This document shows positions 61,801 to 64,000 of a stretch of DNA of 64,000 nucleotides, piece after piece (position 1 is the first letter of the stretch; every line of letters starts with the position of its first letter). This DNA is from Myotis daubentonii (lineage: Eukaryota; Chordata; Mammalia; Chiroptera; Vespertilionidae), in contig NC_081847.1 in the NCBI RefSeq assembly GCF_963259705.1, forward strand, positions 73,553,754 through 73,617,753, in the 5' to 3' direction. A program made the position numbers and the translations under genes. The notes beneath the pieces are model-generated. The model was not told the origin of the DNA. It saw only the letters and a program-made list of their open reading frames with translations, and did no database searches.

Positions 61801-63975
61801 ACTATGTATCTGACTCCAGGAATGATTCGAACTGATCATTCTAGTGCTCCAAAACCTAATATATAGTTTCTACAAGGAAAGGAATAAAATTTTATTTCCC
61901 AAACTTGGTACCTTAAAGGTCTAAGGAAAATAACCTTAGTTGCATGGGAAAACAACCAAGATGACATCACAACACAAGAAGGGCACGTGCTAAATGAGAG
62001 GCCCAGGACAAATTCAATTCATTCTAAGCCAAGTTTAGACATTTTTCAATGTCCTCCTTAGGTTTATTTACTTGACATAAAAAGAGTGCCTTGCCTTATC
62101 TTTATTAAGATTTTGTCTGTTGAATTTAAAAAGATAATTCTGTTATAGACAACTATGTTGGACCAAAAGCAGAAGGAAGAAGAGAGAAAGCCATGAAACC
62201 AATAATCACCACAGCCTTGAAATGTTCCCTGGCTTAACACATCTGATCAGAACCTCATTGCTTACAGCCAGAAGCACTTACAGAGCTAACTAACTCAGTA
62301 CAGGGAATGGTCTCTGGACATGAAGCTTCACCTCTAAGACACCCAGGGGATAAGCTTACACAAACTCAGCTGCAAAGAAAAGTCAGGATATTCACAGGGT
62401 TTTAAGAGTAGATAATGCCACCTCCACATCACCTCATCCCCTTAAGCATACTGGATCGCCTTGCTTGCAGAAGAATTTGAATGCTTAAAGCAATTAGCTT
62501 TCCTTCCTTATTTCTGCACACTCCCCAAATGCCAGCCTTTAAAGCTGTTCCCCCCAACTACAAAAGTGACTAACATAGATCCAAGGGTCCAAAATCTCCA
62601 CAAGCTTTGTGCCAGAAAGAAAGAAACACTGCCATTTACCCAGCCAGTAAATGCTAGATCCTAGTATTGTCCCAGGTGAAGTTACAAACAATGTCTCAGA
62701 AAACTGGGTTCCATCCAGTGATTCTCTGCAGATACACATGCAAGCAAATAAGCAGTCCAGCAAAGCAAATGCAGAGCCCACTGCCTGGAAAGGTGTGTTC
62801 CTAACCTTCTAACCCAGAAAGTCTGAAACTGAACCCAAGTTTCAAAGAATCCATTATTTTCTTAGTACGTATTAGTTTAATAAAACTACTCCAAGTCCAA
62901 AGAGTCCATTTTTTCTTAGTACGTATTAGTTTAATAAAAATCCACTCAGTCAGTTTCTTGGCAGAAAATAGCCTCCCTGTGCTCAGTCACTTTATCTAAG
63001 AAATCAGAATGCCTACGGAGCTTATAGTGAATTTTATTATTTAGCATTCCTAGAACAGTTATAAAACATGCCTGAAGAGGGCTCCTGCTGCTCCTAGTCT
63101 AAAGGACCTGGAGGACATGCCACAGTTTTCAAACGAAACTGGAAGTTCGAAGTTTCAAGGAAGCAAAACTCTCAACACACTTTGTCCAAGTCAATAATGT
63201 TTACTTCCAACAACTTCTAGTAAATCCATTCTGATGTTTTGTGGAGGCGAATGAGAATATATGACCATAAATTTATAGTTTTTTGAAGCTAGAGGGGATT
63301 CTTAGACTTATTTTAAAAAGTTGAGGTTGATAAGGAAAACAGAATCATAACAACAAAAATAGCACAGGAAAAGTGACCTCTAGACTGTGCAGATTGTGTT
63401 TCCAGTACTCACAACTGTACATCTACTTTTGCCACACCCTGTATCTACTCAAGTCTACACCCATTCCTAAAATGTAGATCAAGAAAGCATCTATATATGA
63501 GCCTCTGAATACTATTAATTACTACTAAGTATGGCGTTTCTTTTCGAGTGTTGAAAAGGTTCAGAAATCAGACAGTGCAATAGTGGGAAAGATGCACAAC
63601 TTTGTGAATATACTAACACCCAATAAACTATACACTTTAAAAGGGTGAATTTTATGGTATGTAAATTATATCGCAATTTAAAAAAATTTCTTCCTGTCAA
63701 CCTTCTCCACTCAAAATAACTTCTGGAAAATATCCTGGTCGGACTCACTAAAGGGCACTCTGGAAATGCTCAGAGGACTTTTGGCCAAGTCCTCTCACTG
63801 CCAACTTCCTGGGAAACCTGGAGGTGGCCAGGTCAGTGTGTTAGGTACAGGCACACTTGGGCAGCAGACACATGGGCAGCTGGCCTGCAGGGCACCCACA
63901 GGAAGCAGAGGACTCATACCTCGAGAAGCCATTTTCCTTCTCCTTCTTTACTTTTGCATCCCCAGAGGCTCTAAC
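25101..63975 (-). CDS. TOP1: DNA topoisomerase I, coding exons 5-21 (residues 94-765)
   Basis: Seventeen minus-strand coding exons with GT-AG introns join in phase into 672 codons plus stop. Exons (plus coordinates): 63920-63975, 61350-61445, 60269-60344, 56783-56889, 50038-50153, 46530-46651, 41571-41693, 38530-38717, 38119-38263, 33936-34079, 32809-32994, 31572-31640, 30913-31027, 29819-29946, 26678-26772, 26299-26448, 25101-25203. With 93 N-terminal residues outside the window this gives the usual 765. The enzyme is the nuclear type IB topoisomerase: it nicks one DNA strand through a 3'-phosphotyrosine, lets the helix swivel and reseals it, relieving supercoils ahead of polymerases. The catalytic set R488, K532, R590, H632, Y723 is complete. 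Residues that contact camptothecin (F361, R364, E418, D533, N722) are unchanged. The exon numbers assume the human 21-exon layout. Promoter and exons 1-4 lie past 64000. Confidence 0.97.
25826..26020 (-). mobile_element. Non-autonomous Helitron (HeliBat type) in TOP1 intron 20
   Basis: Minus strand: 5' end TCTCATATATATAAAAGGCT at 26020, 3' end GCACTGGGCCGCTAG ending at 25826. Short (195 bp), no Rep/helicase, no target duplication. Contains one CTCF-like motif. Confidence 0.82.
25921..25938 (-). promoter_or_regulatory. CTCF-like motif in Helitron
   Basis: The minus-strand text TGACCACCAGGGGGCGGC is almost the textbook CTCF core. It lies in the same Helitron segment as the pairs at 3091-3140 and 36222-36271, but here only one arm is kept. 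Binding inferred. Confidence 0.5.
26299..26448 (-). CDS. TOP1: TOP1 exon 20 (residues 682-732, catalytic Tyr723)
   Basis: Encodes the second half of the coiled-coil linker ([16 protein letters not shown]) and the start of the C-terminal domain with [11 protein letters not shown]. The catalytic Tyr723 codon is at 26327-26325. Acceptor CCCAG, donor TG|GTAAGC. Ser at the second-last position before Ala-Trp replaces the Thr I recall in human. Confidence 0.97.
26678..26772 (-). CDS. TOP1: TOP1 exon 19 (residues 651-682)
   Basis: [20 protein letters not shown] onward: first helix of the coiled-coil linker that protrudes from the clamp and slows DNA swivelling. Acceptor CACCCAG, donor AA|GTATGTG. 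Confidence 0.96.
27385..27594 (+). mobile_element. Ves-family SINE (older subfamily)
   Basis: Head 'ctggccgggtgattcagttg', B-box-like 'gggtgcaattcc', tail 'aatcaataaacatatcctct' plus 'ggttaagatttg', which differs from the young copies. Perfect 12-bp target duplication AGAGGGAGCTGA at 27373-27384 and 27595-27606. Confidence 0.85.
29819..29946 (-). CDS. TOP1: TOP1 exon 18 (residues 608-650, His632)
   Basis: Completes Pro608, then [20 protein letters not shown] and [10 protein letters not shown]. His632 stabilises the transition state. The core domain ends here and the linker begins. Acceptor GTACAG, donor AAG|GTATTT. The last residues read LQSK where I recall LQTK in human. Confidence 0.97.
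30913..31027 (-). CDS. TOP1: TOP1 exon 17 (residues 570-608, Arg590)
   Basis: [20 protein letters not shown] then [18 protein letters not shown]. Arg590 of the active site starts the RTYNAS motif. Acceptor TCCAG, donor CCC|GTAAGT. Ala571 replaces the Gly I recall in human. Confidence 0.97.
31572..31640 (-). CDS. TOP1: TOP1 exon 16 (residues 547-569)
   Basis: [20 protein letters not shown] then RLN, 69 bp, phase 0 at both ends, core subdomain III. Acceptor TTGTAG, donor AAT|GTGAGT. A symmetric exon of this size could be skipped without a frameshift, but the product would lack part of the core. Confidence 0.97.
32329..32554 (-). mobile_element. Ves SINE (young copy) in TOP1 intron 15
   Basis: Minus-strand head 'accggtttggctcagtgg', B box 'ggttcgattc', 'cccagtaggag', CT-rich body, T-tract at 32327-32340 (its A tail). 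Perfect 15-bp target duplication CGTGGGTTCAATCTT at 32314-32328 and 32555-32569. Sense-oriented relative to TOP1. Confidence 0.92.
32630..32790 (+). repeat. L2 3' end
   Basis: 'agtgcccagcacagcacaga' and 'atgcttgttgaatggatgg' form the standard L2 tail. It lies immediately downstream (in gene direction) of TOP1 exon 15. Confidence 0.65.
32809..32994 (-). CDS. TOP1: TOP1 exon 15 (residues 485-546, Arg488 and Lys532)
   Basis: [20 protein letters not shown] then [10 protein letters not shown] and further to [20 protein letters not shown]. Contains the catalytic Arg488 (in LALRAG) and Lys532 (in FLGKDS), the general acid. Asp533, where drug-resistance changes occur, is intact. Acceptor GGACAG, donor CGA|GTAAGT. 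186 bp, phase 0. Confidence 0.97.
33936..34079 (-). CDS. TOP1: TOP1 exon 14 (residues 437-484)
   Basis: [20 protein letters not shown] then [20 protein letters not shown] and VALYFIDK. Start of core subdomain III, which carries most active-site residues. Acceptor TTTGCAG, donor AAG|GTGAGA, 144 bp, phase 0. No difference from human that I can recall. Confidence 0.97.
35953..36150 (+). mobile_element. Ves SINE abutting a Helitron
   Basis: Head 'ccggctggtgtggttcagtg', core 'gcatgcaggaggcagcc', CT-rich body ending 'aaatcaatcc'. The usual AATAAA/A-rich tail is missing because a Helitron begins at 36153. Confidence 0.8.
36153..36474 (+). mobile_element. Non-autonomous Helitron (HeliBat type) in TOP1 intron 13
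   Basis: 5' end TCCTATATAATAAAAGGCTA, 3' region 'acgaatttcgtgcactgagc' (subterminal hairpin) ending CTCTTG where CTAG is expected. No Rep/helicase frame. A C homopolymer (about 36435-36444) precedes the hairpin. Confidence 0.88.
36222..36271. promoter_or_regulatory. Convergent pair of CTCF-like motifs in a Helitron
   Basis: Plus-strand TGACCACCAGGGTGCAGAC (36222-36240) and minus-strand TGACCACCAGGGGGTAGC (36254-36271) face each other, as in the Helitron at 3022. The left arm has G-to-T in the G run; the right arm is nearer the CTCF consensus. Inferred from motif only. Confidence 0.45.
36610..37110 (+). repeat. L2 (LINE-2) fragment
   Basis: 'aaacccagtggcctcctatt', 'gatttggcctgcatccctct' and 'ccaccagaccacaagttctt' follow L2 order. 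Diverged; borders approximate. A further short L2 tail lies at about 37844-37930. Confidence 0.6.
38119..38263 (-). CDS. TOP1: TOP1 exon 13 (residues 388-436)
   Basis: Completes Lys388, then [20 protein letters not shown] and [20 protein letters not shown] to SRIK. End of core subdomain I, part of the clamp that closes round DNA. Glu418 and Gln421, near the camptothecin pocket, are present. Acceptor TCCACAG, donor AAG|GTAAGG. Confidence 0.97.
38530..38717 (-). CDS. TOP1: TOP1 exon 12 (residues 326-388)
   Basis: [20 protein letters not shown] then [20 protein letters not shown] and [10 protein letters not shown] to CSK. Holds FRGRG (361-365), whose Phe361 and Arg364 form the camptothecin contact. 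Acceptor TTACAG, donor AA|GTGAGC. Conservative changes from the human protein as I recall it: L335I, K347R, I378V region. Confidence 0.96.
38962..39145 (-). mobile_element. Non-autonomous Helitron in TOP1 intron 11
   Basis: The 3' end on the minus strand is 'cacgaatttcatgcatctgg' followed by CCTCTGG (for CTCTAG) at 38962. The 5' part reads 'aaaagagtaatatgctaatt' and runs into a TA microsatellite where TCCTATATAATAAAAG should be. No coding capacity. Confidence 0.75.
39146..39213. repeat. (TA)n microsatellite
   Basis: About 34 uninterrupted TA units, then a short 'catacatacat' run, exactly at the 5' terminus of the Helitron at 38962-39145. Confidence 0.95.
39240..39455 (-). mobile_element. Ves SINE, sense to TOP1
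   Basis: Minus-strand head 'gccggtttggctcagtggat', then 'gattctggtcaagggc', 'ccctagttgggg', CT-rich body. The flanks share 'acct(t/c)(g/a)gtagttt' as an imperfect target duplication (about 39226 and 39456). Confidence 0.82.
39496..39717 (+). mobile_element. Ves SINE (young copy), antisense to TOP1
   Basis: Head 'ctagctggtttggctcagtg', B box 'ggttcgattccgg', 'ccccagtagggggcg', CT-rich body, AATAAAAATATATTT tail. Perfect 14-bp target duplication AAAAATTAACACCA at 39482-39495 and 39718-39731. Confidence 0.92.
40322..40520 (+). mobile_element. Ves-family SINE, older variant
   Basis: Head 'gcaaggtagcttagttggtt', B-box-like 'ggtttgctctctggtcaggg', CT-rich body, tail 'aatcaatcaataaataaaat'. Diverged from the young consensus in the middle. 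Confidence 0.78.
40876..41106. mobile_element. 231-bp hAT MITE
   Basis: Inverted ends CAGTGATGGCGAACTT and AAAGGTTCGCCATCACTG, AT-rich interior. 8-bp target duplication with one mismatch: CTCTAGAA (40868-40875) and CCCTAGAA (41107-41114). Typical vesper-bat non-autonomous hAT. Confidence 0.85.
41571..41693 (-). CDS. TOP1: TOP1 exon 11 (residues 285-325)
   Basis: [20 protein letters not shown] then [20 protein letters not shown] and L. Core subdomain II into the connector helices. Acceptor GACTAG, donor CTG|GTACCA. 123 bp, phase 0. Ser314 replaces the Thr I recall in human. Confidence 0.97.
41872..42903 (-). mobile_element. Helitron A, with a ~48-bp minisatellite
   Basis: 5' TCCTATATAGTAAAAGGGTA at 42903; 3' GGGCCTCTAG ending at 41872. 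The interior (about 42040-42865) is roughly 17 imperfect copies of a 47-48 bp unit built on 'gtcacacacagagcagggc' and 'gatcagggggttggggcgc'. The unit length is often a multiple of three, so long open frames appear; they encode nothing recognisable. Confidence 0.82.
42904..43547 (-). mobile_element. Helitron B
   Basis: 5' TCCTATCTAATAAAAGAAAC at 43547; 3' end reads GGCCTCTA then TCC of element A (CTAG changed to CTAT). Interior has two ~110-bp direct repeats around 'ggtgcctggccagcctgggtg' (42930-43100) and a repeated 'gctgaaagcaggt' block (43200-43300). Confidence 0.75.
43548..44489 (-). mobile_element. Helitron C, with compound GT minisatellite
   Basis: 5' TCTTATCTAATAAAAGAGTA at 44489; 3' CAGGCCTCTAG ending 43548. 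Interior first half (43690-43990): four units, each a GT/GC dinucleotide run plus 'ctgcccccagccgca' and 'gaggctcggagcag'. Second half (44080-44340): about four 80-bp units around 'gcaggccctgctgggggctg'. Confidence 0.78.
44490..44850 (-). mobile_element. Helitron D, 5'-truncated
   Basis: 3' end 'gtgcatgaatccatgcacc' then AGGCCTCTAG at 44490. The HeliBat 5' block survives in degraded form (minus: 'gaccggctggtagctatgat' and 'tgcaggagctgcc'), but the terminal TCCTATATAATAAAAG is absent, replaced by an AC run (about 44852-44881). Confidence 0.7.
44882..45391 (-). mobile_element. Helitron E, with C-rich minisatellite
   Basis: 5' TCCTATATAATAAGAGAGGG at 45391; 3' GGGCCTCTAG ending 44882. Interior (about 45040-45280) repeats a 42-45 bp unit based on 'ccccctaactgctcccctgcc' and 'ggcctgatcac'. 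Confidence 0.82.
45394..45858 (-). mobile_element. Helitron F
   Basis: 3' end 'gtgcacgaatttcgtgcacc' hairpin then GGGCCCCTAG at 45394; 5' side TCTATCAACACTAATAAAAG at 45858. Contains a perfect 21-bp inverted repeat (45721-45741 / 45754-45774). Only member not followed by another Helitron. Confidence 0.75.
46530..46651 (-). CDS. TOP1: TOP1 exon 10 (residues 244-284)
   Basis: Completes Gly244, then [20 protein letters not shown] and [20 protein letters not shown]. Core subdomain II (cap). Acceptor CTAG, donor AAG|GTATTG. No difference from human that I can recall. Confidence 0.97.
47237..47400. repeat. MER5/MER20-type hAT-Charlie fossil
   Basis: 'gctactcaaagtgtggctca', 'gaaatacagaatcttaggcc' and 'cctactgaattagtaag' are typical of old hAT-Charlie MITEs. 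A second diverged copy seems to lie at 49306-49430. Confidence 0.55.
47948..47963 (+). promoter_or_regulatory. CTCF-like motif, not Helitron-derived
   Basis: CCGACAGGTGGCGCTG fits the degenerate CTCF consensus (C-C-x-x-C/T-AG-purine-G/T-GGC-purine-C-T) with one deviation. It lies in unique TOP1 intron 9 sequence. Function inferred only. Confidence 0.35.
48059..48079 (+). repeat. 21-bp C homopolymer
   Basis: Uninterrupted C run in otherwise mixed intronic sequence. Length in the assembly may be imprecise. Confidence 0.95.
50038..50153 (-). CDS. TOP1: TOP1 exon 9 (residues 205-244)
   Basis: Completes Trp205, then [20 protein letters not shown] and [18 protein letters not shown]. Joins the end of the charged N-terminal domain to the start of the core (about residue 215). 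Acceptor CTAAAG, donor GATG|GTGAGT. ESVKF replaces the ENVKF I recall in human. Confidence 0.97.
50660..50728. mobile_element. 69-bp hAT MITE with perfect TSD
   Basis: CAGCTGTCGCCAACC start, GGTTCACGACTGCTG end, flanked by identical ATCTAGAG (50652-50659, 50729-50736). Same family as the 51-bp copy at 1953-2003, which lacks the middle 'cagtggtccgtggac'. Confidence 0.85.
50800..51200 (+). repeat. Old L1M-like fragment
   Basis: 'tttgctgaaccctttcaaaa', 'aaattgcagatataccacct' and 'atttcaacaaacatctctat' resemble ancient L1 3'UTR text. Non-coding. Confidence 0.5.
51395..52670 (+). mobile_element. 5'-truncated LINE-1 (end of ORF2 and 3'UTR), dead
   Basis: A broken frame at 51812-51997 ([20 protein letters not shown]) matches the C-terminal part of L1 ORF2. 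It is followed by 'catgatccagcaatttcact' and 'atgaatggatgaacaaagtg', the usual order near L1 3' ends. Multiple stops and frameshifts; antisense to TOP1. Confidence 0.75.
52979..53190 (+). mobile_element. Ves SINE
   Basis: 'ggtcagcgtggctcagtggc', 'agttcgagtcccagtcaggg', CT-rich body, 'aatcaataaaaatatatttt' tail. The flanks share ACATGTAG (52970-52977 and about 53199-53206). Confidence 0.85.
55243..55735 (+). mobile_element. Ves-family SINE interrupted by a SPIN-like hAT
   Basis: Head 'ctctggccaatgtggttcaa' up to 55296, then a 213-bp insert, then the SINE resumes with 'gtttgattcccagtcaaggg' to the CT-rich body and A-rich end. The insert falls between A box and B box. Confidence 0.8.
55297..55509. 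mobile_element. SPIN-like non-autonomous hAT
   Basis: Starts CAGCGGTTCTCAACCTGTGG and ends AGGTTGAGAACCACTG. Interior has 'acgaccctttcacaggggtc', 'acagtagcaaaattacagtt' and 'aataattttatggttggggg', text I associate with SPIN (SPACE INVADERS), a hAT family spread horizontally among tetrapods including bats. Target duplication CACTAAAG / CGCTAAAG (one mismatch). Confidence 0.8.
56094..56285 (-). mobile_element. Ves-family SINE, diverged
   Basis: Minus-strand head 'accctggctgggcggctcag', 'ggtccgattcccggtcaggg', CT-rich body and A-rich tail (56094-56120). Older subfamily. Confidence 0.8.
56783..56889 (-). CDS. TOP1: TOP1 exon 8 (residues 170-205)
   Basis: [20 protein letters not shown] then [16 protein letters not shown]. 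Lysine-rich end of the N-terminal domain with nuclear/nucleolar targeting clusters. Acceptor TTGTAG, donor ATG|GTAAGA splitting Trp205. Conserved Trp203/Trp205/Trp206 region is intact. Confidence 0.96.
58584..58781. mobile_element. Non-autonomous hAT, uninterrupted relative of the copy at 2871
   Basis: CAGGGGTGGGAAATG start and GTTCCCCACCGG end, flanked by ATCTACAC at 58576-58583 and 58782-58789. It is collinear with the 2871-3375 element but lacks the Helitron, so it serves as the empty reference. Confidence 0.85.
59030..59260 (+). repeat. MIR
   Basis: Nearly full-length plus-oriented MIR: 'ctctggaatcatactgcatg', 'ggctttaccacttagtagtt', 'tctgcatctgtaaaatgg', 'aacagtgtctgacacat'. Confidence 0.85.
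60269..60344 (-). CDS. TOP1: TOP1 exon 7 (residues 144-169)
   Basis: Completes Asp144, then [20 protein letters not shown] and LEEEE. Contains KPKKIKTED, the classical nuclear localisation signal, and Lys153 in an IKTE sumoylation motif. Acceptor TTTCTAG, donor GAG|GTTAGT. Phe147 and Ile157 differ from the Tyr and Thr I recall in human. Confidence 0.95.
61350..61445 (-). CDS. TOP1: TOP1 exon 6 (residues 112-144)
   Basis: Completes Ser112, then [20 protein letters not shown] and [11 protein letters not shown]. Lys117 in IKDE is the main sumoylation motif. Acceptor CTCTAG, donor GA|GTGAGT. Arg115 and Ala in GYFAPP differ from the Gln and Val I recall in human, as expected in this loosely conserved domain. 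Confidence 0.95.
61560..61700 (-). repeat. MIR fragment
   Basis: Minus-oriented: 'gagcacttttctcacgtaat', 'caaccctgtgaagtagatac', 'actttacagatgaacaggc'. Confidence 0.65.
62835..62946 (+). repeat. 56-bp tandem duplication
   Basis: Two adjacent copies (62835-62890, 62891-62946) share 'ttcttagtacgtattagttt' plus 'aataaaa' and the start 'ccaagt(tt)c(c)aaagag/aatcca', with few differences. Lies in TOP1 intron 5. Confidence 0.85.
63560..63690 (+). repeat. Old L1 3' tail fragment
   Basis: 'caataaactatacactttaa', 'gggtgaattttatggtatgt' and 'aaattatatcgcaattt' form the usual end of ancient L1 copies. Confidence 0.6.
63920..63975 (-). CDS. TOP1: TOP1 exon 5 (residues 94-112)
   Basis: [18 protein letters not shown] plus two bases of Ser112. 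Part of the disordered charged N-terminal domain; VKKE around Lys103 is a sumoylation motif. Acceptor TTTTCAG, donor GAG|GTATGAG. The 25 bases to its right are intron 4; earlier exons and the promoter lie beyond the window. Confidence 0.93.
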
Positions 63976-64000
63976 CTGAAAAGTCAAACAACAGTAACTG

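Overview
The window is vertebrate nuclear DNA from a bat of the family Vespertilionidae. The evidence is spliced mammalian genes with GT-AG introns, many tRNA-headed Ves-type SINEs, HeliBat-type Helitrons (known in mammals essentially from vesper bats), and several short hAT elements with clean 8-bp target duplications. The species cannot be fixed from sequence alone.

Two protein-coding genes lie head-to-tail on the minus strand. The 3' and larger part of TOP1 (DNA topoisomerase I) occupies about 23.9-64.0 kb: the 17 last coding exons and the 3'UTR. All reading phases join, and the exons give exactly 672 codons, residues 94-765 of a 765-residue enzyme. Active-site residues R488, K532, R590, H632 and Y723 are all present. 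Downstream in transcription direction, the first coding exon of PLCG1 (phospholipase C gamma 1) lies at 14658-14874, with its CpG-island promoter around 14.3-15.8 kb. Positions 1-14657 are PLCG1 intron 1. The roughly 8 kb between the genes (15.8-23.9 kb) holds old repeats and no gene I can support.

The rest is mobile DNA. PLCG1 intron 1 has a Helitron nested in a hAT element, a second GC-rich Helitron-like tract, a 222-bp almost perfectly palindromic hAT MITE, a 51-bp MITE, a Tigger element, SINEs, MIR and L2. The intergenic tract holds a 41-bp retroposed tRNA-Ile 5' half flanked by a near-perfect direct repeat. TOP1 introns hold SINEs, a SPIN-like hAT inside a SINE, an inverted SINE pair, L1 remnants and single Helitrons.

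The most striking structure is in TOP1 intron 10. Six non-autonomous Helitrons of the same orientation are chained end to end over 4 kb (41872-45858), each with different internal cargo, several of them minisatellites. A second notable pattern is that three single Helitrons carry strong CTCF-like motifs, two of them as convergent pairs. I found no prokaryotic gene, CRISPR array or intact autonomous transposase.
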